NCBI GenBank assembly: GCA_028702675.1
Contig: JAQVOJ010000005.1
Location: 1 to 58,278, forward strand
Length of the DNA stretch: 58,278 nucleotides
Reading direction: 5' to 3'
DNA from: Bacteroidales bacterium
GTDB lineage: Bacteria; Bacteroidota; Bacteroidia; Bacteroidales; ML635J-15
Numbering within the stretch: the first letter of the stretch is position 1; the number at the start of each line of letters is the position of its first letter. A model generated the notes under the pieces. It made no database searches, was not told where the DNA came from, and worked only from the letters and a program-made list of their open reading frames with translations. Position numbers and translations under genes: made by a program. Shown piece after piece: positions 9,117 to 16,186 of the stretch.

Positions 9117-9554
9117 TTAATTAATTAATTCATCAATAGTTTCTTTTAATCCATCTTTAAACTCTTCGGGTTGGGTACGAGAATACGAAAAGGCAAAATT
9201 TGTTAAATCGTGGTCTTCCTCCTCACCATCGTTAATGCTAACTAGATGTAAAGATGCCCCAAATGCTTCGAAACGTTCAGCTAAATCTTTATTTTCTTTA
9301 TCATCTAAGTTTAAAGATTCAAATGCAATAATGCCTTCTTCTAATTCATTTTTGTATTCGGTTTTGAGCAATTCTTTAACATTGTTTTCTATGCTATTGC
9401 AGGTAACGCATCTATTGGTAAGGTGAAAATAATAAATCTGAAGTTTTAAATTTTCATTTTCTGATAAATCTAAAGACTCTTTAGATTCTTTATTACCTTG
9501 ATTACATGAAATAGCAACAAATGCAGCTAATAATAAAAAAATGTATTTCTTCAT
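9117..9554 (-). CDS. ArsF-like lipoprotein (CxxC type)
   Basis: A 145-residue probable lipoprotein: signal peptide 1-16 with lipobox AISC, so C17 would be the lipidated residue. The mature part has the strand IYYFHLTNR followed by CVTC (C49, C52), a thioredoxin-like redox or metal/arsenic-binding site, then helix and the ESLNLDDKENKDLAERF segment that matches its paralogue downstream. It is 10 bp after the small thioredoxin gene and 11 bp before the second ArsF-like gene. Role in arsenic handling is inferred from context and the vicinal cysteines. Confidence 0.75.
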   Translation of the reverse strand: MKKYIFLLLAAFVAISCNQGNKESKESLDLSENENLKLQIYYFHLTNRCVTCNSIENNVKELLKTEYKNELEEGIIAFESLNLDDKENKDLAERFEAFGASLHLVSINDGEEEDHDLTNFAFSYSRTQPEEFKDGLKETIDELIN

Positions 9555-9564
9555 AAGTCAAAGT

Positions 9565-9810
9565 TTAATTATTAGTTTCTATAATAGTTAATAACTCACT
9601 TTTTGATGGAAGTCGCCCACTAAGCACAACTTTACCGTTAATTACCAAACCCGGAGTTGCCATAACTCCAAAATTCATTATTTCTACAATGTCTTCAACT
9701 TTTTTAACTTCTGCACTTATATTATTTTCTTCAAGTGCATCTTTTGTTAATTTTTCTAGTTGCTTACATTTTGGGCAACCTGTTCCTAAAATTTTTATTT
9801 CCATAATCAT
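9565..9810 (-). CDS. Small thioredoxin-family protein
   Basis: An 81-residue glutaredoxin-sized redox protein (redox-active disulfide protein 2 type). The active site is GTGCPKCKQL (C12 and C15), and the cis-proline region is ATPGLVINGKVVLSG. Its likely role is to deliver reducing power to ArsC or to the exported thiol proteins. Two in-frame ATGs (9810 and 9804) are possible starts; the second gives MEIKILG. A palindromic operator-like site and a -7 element lie directly upstream, between this gene and arsR. Confidence 0.88.
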   Translation of the reverse strand: MIMEIKILGTGCPKCKQLEKLTKDALEENNISAEVKKVEDIVEIMNFGVMATPGLVINGKVVLSGRLPSKSELLTIIETNN

Positions 9811-9821
9811 TAAAATTTAAA

Positions 9822-9844
9822 TTCGTAGTTCGTAAAACTACGAA
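9822..9844 (-). promoter_or_regulatory. Palindromic operator-like site upstream of the thioredoxin gene
   Basis: A perfect inverted repeat of 9 bp (TTCGTAGTT at 9822-9830 and AACTACGAA at 9836-9844) with a 5-bp spacer. It lies at the predicted transcription start just downstream of a minus-strand -7 box (9845-9852) and 12 bp before the thioredoxin ATG. Position and symmetry suit repressor binding, with ArsR the obvious candidate. No T-run follows, so it is not a terminator. Confidence 0.6.
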
Positions 9845-9852
9845 CAAAAATA
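9845..9852 (-). promoter_or_regulatory. -7 element for the ars structural genes
   Basis: TATTTTTG on the minus strand matches TAnnTTTG. It lies 11 bp after the arsR stop codon and directly abuts the palindrome at 9822-9844, suggesting an internal, ArsR-controlled promoter for the structural genes. The -33 match is poor. Confidence 0.4.
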
Positions 9853-9862
9853 TGAAATTTTT

Positions 9863-10156
9863 TTATTCCAATAAATTTTTCAATAAATTTTTTGCTTCAT
9901 TAAATATTTCATTGTTTAAACAATACCTAATTCTTGGTAATTCAATTTCTCCCTGTATTAAACCGGCATTTTTTAGTTCTTTGAGATGCTGCGAAAGGGT
10001 AGATTTAGCAATGGGTAATATATCAGTTAAATCTCCACTATAGCAGCAAGACTGTTCTGATAAATGTCTTATAATAAAAATCCTAACAGGATGTCCTAGT
10101 GCTTTTGCATACCGAGCAGCTTTCTTATCCTCTTCTGTAATGAATGATTGTTCCAT
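9863..10156 (-). CDS. arsR: ArsR-family arsenic-responsive repressor
   Basis: A 97-residue winged-helix repressor. The dimer/HTH core reads from AKALGHPVRIFIIRHL (17-32) through AKSTLSQHLKELKNAGLI (50-67), with the wing near ELPRIRYCLN. Likely As(III) ligands are C37 and C38 (SCCYSGDL) and perhaps C79. The frame is open for 25 further codons upstream, but the ATG at 10156 gives the family's usual N-terminus and follows a good -7 box. It is the first gene of the ars operon and should repress it until arsenite binds. Confidence 0.92.
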   Translation of the reverse strand: MEQSFITEEDKKAARYAKALGHPVRIFIIRHLSEQSCCYSGDLTDILPIAKSTLSQHLKELKNAGLIQGEIELPRIRYCLNNEIFNEAKNLLKNLLE

Positions 10157-10172
10157 CTTTAATAATTTAAAA

Positions 10173-10180
10173 CAAAAATA
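10173..10180 (-). promoter_or_regulatory. -7 element for arsR
   Basis: TATTTTTG on the minus strand matches TAnnTTTG, 17-24 bp upstream of the chosen arsR ATG. A TTTA is found at about the -33 position. It supports the start at 10156 rather than the longer reading frame. Confidence 0.45.
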
Positions 10181-10207
10181 CAAAATATTTAAAAATCTGT
10201 AAATAAA

Positions 10208-10239
10208 TTTGCAAAATGAACATATGTTCATTATATTTG
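10208..10239 (+). promoter_or_regulatory. Promoter of the DUF134/ORP-like operon
   Basis: TTTG at 10208-10211 and TATATTTG at 10232-10239 are exact matches to the Bacteroidota -33 and -7 consensus, separated by 20 bp. The start codon at 10247 would leave almost no 5' leader. The spacer is filled by a perfect palindrome, so the promoter is probably repressed. Confidence 0.65.
10215..10232. promoter_or_regulatory. 18-bp perfect palindrome, SmtB/ArsR-type operator
   Basis: AATGAACATATGTTCATT is a perfect 18-bp palindrome. Its TGAACA...TGTTCA core is the pattern bound by SmtB/CzrA/ArsR-type winged-helix repressors. It fills the -33/-7 spacer of the DUF134 operon promoter and lies about 50 bp upstream of the arsR promoter, so one repressor could control both divergent operons. 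Confidence 0.65.
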
Positions 10240-10246
10240 CAGTGTT

Positions 10247-10765
10247 ATGTCACCAAGAATTAAGAAAAATAGAATAATAAGAGGTGTGCCAATTGCACAT
10301 TCGTACAAGCCTGTGGGTATTCCGGTAACTGAAACACAAAAAGTAGAGCTTGGTGCTGACGAATTTGAAGCATTGCGTTTAGCTGATTATGAGCATTTAT
10401 CACAGGAAGAAGCTGCTTCTCAGATGGGTGTGTCAAGACCTACATTTACAAGAATATATAATGCAGCTCGAAAAAAGATTGCACTAGCATTGGTTGAAGG
10501 GAAAACTCTGATTTTTTTATCTGATGTTTCAGTTGAGCGAGGAAGAAGGCGTTGTGGTAGGTGCCATGGTGTTTACATAAGTGATATTGATAAAGATGAA
10601 AATTGTCCTGAATGCAACGAGATTGAAGATTTTGACAGTAGCATAAATAGGAAATGTGAATGCATTAGGTGCGGTTATGAAATGAGTGCAAAGTTGGGTA
10701 TTCAGTGCCGTCAGCTTACTTGTCCACAATGTGGAAGCAGAATGAGAAGAAAAAATATTGTTTAA
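10247..10765 (+). CDS. DUF134 HTH protein with C-terminal zinc-ribbon extension
   Basis: A 172-residue likely DNA-binding regulator. Residues 1-95 are DUF134: an N-terminal basic segment, then VELGADEFEALRLADY and a sigma-70-region-4-like HTH (LSQEEAASQMGVSRPTFTRI). The C-terminal 75 residues hold ten cysteines in CGRC/CPEC and CIRC/CPQC pairs, fitting two zinc ribbons or Fe-S sites beyond the short form of the family. It leads the ORP-like operon, 17 bp before the DUF5320 gene, and may autoregulate it. Ligand and target are unknown. Confidence 0.85.
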   Translation: MSPRIKKNRIIRGVPIAHSYKPVGIPVTETQKVELGADEFEALRLADYEHLSQEEAASQMGVSRPTFTRIYNAARKKIALALVEGKTLIFLSDVSVERGRRRCGRCHGVYISDIDKDENCPECNEIEDFDSSINRKCECIRCGYEMSAKLGIQCRQLTCPQCGSRMRRKNIV

Positions 10766-10782
10766 CTTTAAAATTTAAAATT

Positions 10783-11022
10783 ATGGCAGGATTTAACAGA
10801 AAAGGACCTTTGGGAGAAGGACCAATGACAGGAAGGGGTTTAGGTAGATGTAACCCGAAGTCTGAAATTGATGAAAATGAAATTAAGACAGACGAAAGAC
10901 CATTACGTTTAGGTCGTAGAGCAAATTTAGGTACTAAAGAACCCGGTTCAGGATTAAGAGGTGCCGGACGTGGATTAGGCAGAGGTGCAGGAAGAGGACA
11001 AGGGCGTGGTCGCAGAAATTAA
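10783..11022 (+). CDS. DUF5320 family Gly/Arg-rich small protein
   Basis: A 79-residue protein starting at the ATG at 10783 (MAGFNRKGPLGEGPMTGRGLG), the canonical beginning of DUF5320. The C-terminal half is Gly/Arg-rich (GLRGAGRGLGRGAGRGQGRG), suggesting a flexible basic tail. The family is typically found beside NifX/ORP-like and MinD-type Fe-S ATPase genes in anaerobes; its function is unknown. An in-frame extension upstream overlaps the DUF134 gene and lacks family similarity, so it was not used. Confidence 0.82.
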   Translation: MAGFNRKGPLGEGPMTGRGLGRCNPKSEIDENEIKTDERPLRLGRRANLGTKEPGSGLRGAGRGLGRGAGRGQGRGRRN

Positions 11023-11053
11023 TTAGTAGTATTAAAAATCAAATTTTGAATTA

Positions 11054-11395
11054 ATGAAAAAGATTATTGCTTTACCGGCAGATAATGGTGCTGTGTGTAT
11101 GCATTTTGGACATTGTCCTTACTTTGCAGTTTATGTGGTTGATGATAATAAGATTATAGAAGAGCGAAAACTGGAAGCACCTCCACATCAACCAGGATTA
11201 TTACCTGGATGGTTAAAAGAAAAGGAAGTTACTGATATTATTGCTTGCGGAATGGGTCAGAGAGCCATAGATCTTTTCAATCAAAGTGGTATTAATGTTA
11301 TTGTTGGTGTTGATCCGGGAAAACAAATTGATAGCTTAGTTAGCGAATATATTGCCGGAAAGCTAGCTGGTGGTGGAAATTACTGCGACCATTAA
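11054..11395 (+). CDS. NifX/ORP-like metal-cluster-binding protein (copy 1)
   Basis: A 113-residue protein of the NifB/NifX (dinitrogenase iron-molybdenum cofactor, PF02579) fold. The conserved start (KIIALPADNGAVCMHFGHCPYF) with cysteines and histidines, the IIACGMGQRAIDLF loop and the Gly-rich C-terminus ending in YCDH are visible. In Desulfovibrio the related orange protein binds a Mo-Cu-S cluster. No nitrogenase genes are present, so a role in nitrogen fixation is unlikely; metal-cluster binding is a family inference. Confidence 0.85.
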   Translation: MKKIIALPADNGAVCMHFGHCPYFAVYVVDDNKIIEERKLEAPPHQPGLLPGWLKEKEVTDIIACGMGQRAIDLFNQSGINVIVGVDPGKQIDSLVSEYIAGKLAGGGNYCDH

Positions 11396-11401
11396 TTGTT
11401 T

Positions 11402-12283
11402 ATGGATTACCGTTGCTACAATTGCTTGGTAAGATCATTCGCTCGCTTATTAGAGAAATTTCAGCCAAAAGCACAGAATAATGAAATTCTTATGAAAGAG
11501 TTTCTCAGCTATTTGTCAAAAACCGACGAAAGCCATACTGCTCCTTATATTACAGGTTACATGCAAGAAATTATTAAAAAAATGATTGGAGTCGATGACC
11601 TGTACTTTGAGGAAAAGGAATTTGCTAATAATATGTTGTTGGCAAAATATCAAGAACTTAAAAAGGTAGTAAGTGTCGCAGATTGCTCTTTTACAAGAGC
11701 TTTGCGCTTGGCAATTGCCGGTAATATTATCGACTATGCTGCCAACCCCGATTTTGATATTATGGAAACAATAGAATATGTTCTTGAAAATGATTTTGCC
11801 GTTGACGATTCGCAGGAATTAATGCAGGAGATTATTAATGCAAAAAATGTACTCTATCTCGGAGATAATGCCGGTGAGATTGTGCTTGATAAACTATTTT
11901 TAGAAACAATTGGTCGTAGAGATATTGTATTTGCAGTAAGAGGAAAGCCTGTAATCAATGATGCAACTATCGAAGATGCAAAAAAAGTAGGAATTACTAA
12001 TTTAGTGCATGTTATTGATAATGGTAGTAAGTTACCTTCAACGGTAGTAGATGAATGTAGCCCCGAATTTGTCAAATATTTTAATAATGCTGATTTAATA
12101 ATTAGTAAAGGTCAAGGTAATTTAGAAGGCTTGATAAATACTTTGGATAAGAATATTTATTTTCTATGCATGGTTAAATGTAATGCAATAGGTGAAGCAC
12201 TAGGTGTTACTAAAGGCAGTTTTGTAGTAATGAATAATAAACGTTTAAACAAAAAACATTCAAAAGCAGTTTTAGAATTATAG
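11402..12283 (+). CDS. DUF89 / ARMT1-like family protein
   Basis: A 293-residue protein of the DUF89 (ARMT1-like) family, whose characterised members are metal-dependent damage-control phosphatases. The N-terminal CYNC pair (C5, C8) defines the prokaryotic subgroup, DNAGEIVLDKLF (near residue 153) carries the metal-binding Asp/Asn, and ISKGQGNLEGL (near 237) is the second active-site loop. The ATG at 11402 follows the preceding stop by 6 bp; a TTG two codons earlier is less likely. It probably acts on a phosphorylated by-product, substrate unknown. Confidence 0.85.
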   Translation: MDYRCYNCLVRSFARLLEKFQPKAQNNEILMKEFLSYLSKTDESHTAPYITGYMQEIIKKMIGVDDLYFEEKEFANNMLLAKYQELKKVVSVADCSFTRALRLAIAGNIIDYAANPDFDIMETIEYVLENDFAVDDSQELMQEIINAKNVLYLGDNAGEIVLDKLFLETIGRRDIVFAVRGKPVINDATIEDAKKVGITNLVHVIDNGSKLPSTVVDECSPEFVKYFNNADLIISKGQGNLEGLINTLDKNIYFLCMVKCNAIGEALGVTKGSFVVMNNKRLNKKHSKAVLEL

Positions 12284-12302
12284 AGAGCAAAAAAGATAAC
12301 AG

Positions 12303-13169
12303 ATGAAGATAGCAATAGCAAGTGGAAAAGGGGGGACAGGTAAAACATTAGTTTCGGTAAACCTCGCTTATTTGTGGAGCGAAATATATAATACAAAGAC
12401 AGTATTGGTCGATTTAGATGTTGAAGAACCAAACGACCACGTGTTTTTTCAAGAAAAAATTTCTTCGAGTACTGAGGTTTTTCGACCTGTACCTAATTTT
12501 ATTAAAGAACGATGCATTTTTTGCAGCAAGTGCCATGACGTGTGCCGATTCAATGCCATTACCATGTTTCCTGATACCGTTATTGTATCGCCCGAATTGT
12601 GCCACTCGTGTTATGCTTGTGCCGAGCTTTGCCCAAGTAATGCATTAATAATGACTCACAAAAAAAATGGTGTTATTCGAAACTATGGTAAAGATAATGT
12701 TCTGTTATATGATGGATTATTAGATGTTGGTGAAGCATCTGCTGTACCATTAATTACAGAGTTAAAGAGTCAAGTTCTAAGTAAACATAATAATTCTGTT
12801 GATTATTTTTTCGATTCTCCACCAGGTACATCATGTCCAATGATCGAATCTATAAGAGATGTAGATTTTGTAATCTTAGTGGCTGAACCAACACCTTTCG
12901 GAATCCACGATATGGATTTGGCAATTCAAACTGTACAATTATCTGACACACCCTTAGGGGTTGTTATAAATAAAGATAATGAAAATTCACAAAAGATTTA
13001 TGAAAAATGTAAGGAATACAATGTCCCTATATTGGCTGCAATTCCTCATAAGCGAGAAATAGCAAGCTTCTTGGCTAATGGAGGTTTAGCAACTCGTAAA
13101 TTTGATGAAATTAAAATCAGTTTAACACAGCTTGTTGAAGAGTTGAAAATAAGGATTAATAATAATTAG
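12303..13169 (+). CDS. MinD/ParA-type ATPase with 2x[4Fe-4S] insert (copy 1)
   Basis: A 288-residue P-loop ATPase of the MinD/ParA/Mrp superfamily. The deviant Walker A is GKGGTGKT (8-15) and the switch region is DLDVEEPN (37-44). A ferredoxin segment is inserted, with two CxxCxxCxxxC clusters: C71/C74/C77/C81 and C100/C103/C106/C110. DSPPGTSCPMI follows as Walker B. Proteins of this kind pair with a second copy in ORP modules; Fe-S cluster transfer or electron-coupled ATP use is inferred. Confidence 0.9.
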   Translation: MKIAIASGKGGTGKTLVSVNLAYLWSEIYNTKTVLVDLDVEEPNDHVFFQEKISSSTEVFRPVPNFIKERCIFCSKCHDVCRFNAITMFPDTVIVSPELCHSCYACAELCPSNALIMTHKKNGVIRNYGKDNVLLYDGLLDVGEASAVPLITELKSQVLSKHNNSVDYFFDSPPGTSCPMIESIRDVDFVILVAEPTPFGIHDMDLAIQTVQLSDTPLGVVINKDNENSQKIYEKCKEYNVPILAAIPHKREIASFLANGGLATRKFDEIKISLTQLVEELKIRINNN

Positions 13170-13178
13170 CGATTAGAA

Positions 13179-14054
13179 ATGAAGGAACTTGTTGTTTTGT
13201 CGGGAAAAGGCGGTACAGGAAAAACTTCGGTAAGTGGAGCATTAGCATATTTATTAGGAAAAAATGCATTATTAGGAGATTGTGATGTTGATGCCTCAAA
13301 TTTGCACTTAGTTACAGGTGCAAAAAATACTATTAGCGAAGACTTTTTTTCAGGATGTATTGCTGAGATTAATAATTTAAAATGTACAAATTGCGGTAGA
13401 TGTGCAAATATTTGCAGATTCAATGCAATAGAATATATAAATAACACTTATGTCATTAATCCTATGCACTGCGAGGGCTGCGGTTATTGTTACGAAATTT
13501 GTCCCAAAGAGGCTATTATTCTTAACCCCGGGCATACAGGATATTTAAAGGTATCTGAAACTAGATTCGGTTCTACTCTTGTGCATGCGTCTTTGAATAT
13601 AGGTGCCGAAAATAGTGGCAAGCTTGTTAGTCGCGTACGTGAAAAACTTAATCAGATTGCTGATGATAGTAATGCAAATTTAATTATTACAGATGGCTCT
13701 CCGGGTATAGGTTGCCCTGTTATCGCTACAATTACAGGTGCATCTCATATTTTAATTGTTACCGAGCCTGGAATGTCTGCTTTGCATGATATGGAAAGGC
13801 TAATTAAACTTGCTCAAGCATTTAAAATATCTGTGTCGTGTATTATTAATAAATATGATATAGAAAACGACTTAACTAAAAACATTGAAGAATATTTAAA
13901 ACAAAATAATATACCACTTTGGGGTAAATTACCTTATAATGATGTGTTTAGAATTGCAGTAAGTGATTTAAAAACAGCCCCTGAGTTGAATCATGAATTA
14001 ATTAATAAAGAGTTTAAAAAAATTGTTGAATTTGTAAAAAATAAATTATTATGA
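13179..14054 (+). CDS. MinD/ParA-type ATPase with 2x[4Fe-4S] insert (copy 2)
   Basis: A 291-residue paralogue of the preceding gene, 9 bp downstream. Walker A is GKGGTGKT (9-16), the switch region DCDVDASN (34-41), and the ferredoxin insert has C69/C72/C75/C79 and C98/C101/C104/C108. TDGSPGIGCPV is the Walker B region. The two copies differ clearly outside the motifs, which suits a heterodimer. Its stop overlaps the start of the following NifX-like gene (ATGA), implying translational coupling. Confidence 0.9.
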   Translation: MKELVVLSGKGGTGKTSVSGALAYLLGKNALLGDCDVDASNLHLVTGAKNTISEDFFSGCIAEINNLKCTNCGRCANICRFNAIEYINNTYVINPMHCEGCGYCYEICPKEAIILNPGHTGYLKVSETRFGSTLVHASLNIGAENSGKLVSRVREKLNQIADDSNANLIITDGSPGIGCPVIATITGASHILIVTEPGMSALHDMERLIKLAQAFKISVSCIINKYDIENDLTKNIEEYLKQNNIPLWGKLPYNDVFRIAVSDLKTAPELNHELINKEFKKIVEFVKNKLL

Positions 14055-14389
14055 TTATAGCTATTACATCGAAAGGTGAAGGATTAAATTCTGTTGCCGA
14101 CCATCATTTTGGTAGGGCAGAAGGATTTACATTTTATAATACAGAGTCTGATACTATTGAGTTTGTATCAAACTTATCAAATAAAAATGCTTCGCAAGGT
14201 GCAGGAACGCAATCGGCCGCAATTATGGCTCACTATAAGGTTAAGGCTGTTGTATCAGGTTCTTTTGGACCAAAAGCAGAACAATCTTTAAGTGCACAAA
14301 ACATCAAAATGTGGACGTTTAAAGGTGAATTAACTATTCAAGATATAATCGAACAAATAAAAGCAGGTAAGATTGGCGATATTGAGTAA
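14051..14389 (+). CDS. NifX/ORP-like protein (copy 2)
   Basis: A 112-residue protein of the NifX/ORP fold with the conserved start MIIAITSKGEGLNSVADHHFG, the AIMAHYKVKAVVSGSFGPKA core and a short helical C-terminus. Unlike copy 1 it has no cysteines, so any cluster would need other ligands or a partner. It overlaps the second ATPase gene by 4 bp and ends the operon; the convergent lipase remnant begins 1 bp later. Confidence 0.82.
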   Translation: MIIAITSKGEGLNSVADHHFGRAEGFTFYNTESDTIEFVSNLSNKNASQGAGTQSAAIMAHYKVKAVVSGSFGPKAEQSLSAQNIKMWTFKGELTIQDIIEQIKAGKIGDIE

Positions 14390-14390
14390 T

Positions 14391-15478
14391 CTATTTCTTC
14401 TTAAGTTTGCCGGCTAAATAGTAATATCCACGTAGTGAGTGGTGCTGAAAGGTATGTCGCCTTTTTGCATAATCATTAAAATATACAGAATCGGGTTCTA
14501 AAACAATTTGATGACCTGCACGGCTATAATACTGAGAACCTGTAAATTTAGGTATTTCATAATTTGGTAAATACGATTGAACGTATGTGCCAGCTTTATT
14601 TCCGAGATATTTATCAAATCTTTTTGCTGACTTGTTTAATGGTCGGCGAAGTTTATTAAATATTCTTCTGATAAAGATGCGTGCAGGCCATTTCTGTGAT
14701 TTTATAGATTTATCAGCATTTCTATAAGGATTGACATCCGAGAAATCATCAATTGTTTGAATACTGAACGGACTCTGTGGTACCCAATCTAGAGGATTAA
14801 CAATATTAAATGCCCAACCGCCATATGTAATTTGTTCAAAATCGAATGCATAAAAAATATTCCCGGGTTTTGGTGCTGCAGAACAATATGTTTTTATTTT
14901 TATGTCATTGGGCAATTGCCCTTCTTCAATTTTATAATACAAATAAGACCTTAGCAAATAAGCTATAGCGCCGCCTTGACTATGTCCGATTATCAGAATA
15001 TTTTTTTGCCTAAATTGTAAATTGAGTCAATCTTAGATGTAATATCATCTGCCATAGAGGCTAATCCTATTGTCCAACCTGCATGTACATATGCATCGGA
15101 GTTATTTGATAATTTGTATTCAAAGACATCATCCTCATAAATTTTAATACTTCCAATAGCGGGTATCATCCCTGTATGAAAATTTGAGAGCCAACTTCCT
15201 GTTGTATTTACTGTACCTCTAATTGATATTACTGCCAATCCTTTTGGATTTATCCACAAATCCCACATATTGAATAAACCTGTTTCGGGAGAACGATAAA
15301 CTAAGTTGAAGCCATCGGGGTAGGGGAGCGTAATAGCGACCCATGGAGTATCTGATTGACGTGCAGATATGCAGAGTAAATTCATGTATTCGTCAGGATC
15401 GAAACCTGGTCTTAATTCCTGAGAATTAAAGTTTAACGTGTTAAAAATTGAAATTATTAGAAAAAGTATATATTTCAT
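14391..15478 (-). pseudogene. Class 3 lipase, interrupted by a single-base frameshift
   Basis: An exported class 3 lipase-like gene split into two frames. The first part (15478 to 14993) has a signal peptide, the family's IRGTVNTTGSWLSNF segment and AYVHAGWTIG, then ends at a TGA. The next frame carries NILIIGHSQGGAIAYLL with the nucleophile elbow GHSQG (14973-14987) and continues to 14391. Adding one A to the A7 run at 15001-15007 (minus strand) restores one uninterrupted reading frame of about 360 residues. It may be a true mutation, a phase-variable tract or an assembly error. Confidence 0.8.
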
Positions 15479-15576
15479 AAATTAGTTTTTTGGGTATCTA
15501 AATATATTACTTATTAAGTAATTAAACAAAGCTTTATTTTATGTGTTTATTAGTTGTAAACTAAATTTTAAATAAT

Positions 15577-16167
15577 ATGAAGAATACAATAGATAAAAAA
15601 GCTAAAACTAATTATGGAATAATGCCCTTAATTGCAGAACGTTGGAGTCCTGTGTTGTTTAGTGATAAACAAATAGAAGAAGAAAAATTAATGCAGGTAT
15701 TTGAGGCTGCACGTTGGGCACCAAGTAGTCGAAACGAGCAGCCTTGGCGGTTTATTTACGCACATAATGGTACTCCTGAGTTCAATAAAATGATTGAAGC
15801 TTTAATGGAGGGTAATCAAGATTGGGCAAAAGACGTTCCGGTTTTGGTAATTGTGTTGTCCGAAAAGTTCTCATCATTTAATGGTGAACCAATGTTTCAT
15901 TATATGTACGATACAGGAGCAGCTAGTATGCAAATGCAATTACAAGCTTTAGAGCTTGGAATTTATAGTCATACAATGGGAGGATTCTATGCCGAAAAAA
16001 CAAAGGACTTGTTCAAAATCCCCGAAAATTTAGAAATTGTTTCGTTTGTGGCTTTTGGTTATCCTACTGATAAAATTAATAATAGACCAAGTCATCTGCA
16101 GGAAAGAGATAAATCGCCAAGAGATCGTAAGCCTCTTAGCGATATAGTATTTAAGGGTGCTTTTTAG
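15577..16167 (+). CDS. Nitroreductase-family flavoprotein
   Basis: A 196-residue FMN-dependent nitroreductase-like protein. Visible motifs are RWSPVLFSDKQI at the N-terminus, the FMN-binding ARWAPSSRNEQPWRFIY (about 47-63), a dimer/cofactor region AASMQMQLQALELGIYSHTMGGF and FVAFGYPTDK near the C-terminus. Length is usual for the family. It probably reduces quinones or nitro compounds with NAD(P)H; physiological substrate unknown. It is transcribed alone and ends at the repeat-type terminator. Confidence 0.9.
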   Translation: MKNTIDKKAKTNYGIMPLIAERWSPVLFSDKQIEEEKLMQVFEAARWAPSSRNEQPWRFIYAHNGTPEFNKMIEALMEGNQDWAKDVPVLVIVLSEKFSSFNGEPMFHYMYDTGAASMQMQLQALELGIYSHTMGGFYAEKTKDLFKIPENLEIVSFVAFGYPTDKINNRPSHLQERDKSPRDRKPLSDIVFKGAF

Positions 16168-16186
16168 CAGTCAGTCAGGGCTTCGA

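Noticed and set aside
12157-12648. Open frames on both strands over the DUF89/ATPase junction
   Set aside because: They overlap the strongly supported MinD-type ATPase and DUF89 genes in other frames.
11054-14389. NifX-like and MinD/NifH-like proteins as evidence for nitrogen fixation
   Set aside because: No nifHDK, nifB or nifEN genes are present; the ATPases are ParA/MinD type with ferredoxin inserts, not nitrogenase reductase.
14957-14993. Lipase halves as two separate genes
   Set aside because: The second frame begins inside the conserved nucleophile region, without an ATG, and a single-base change rejoins both.
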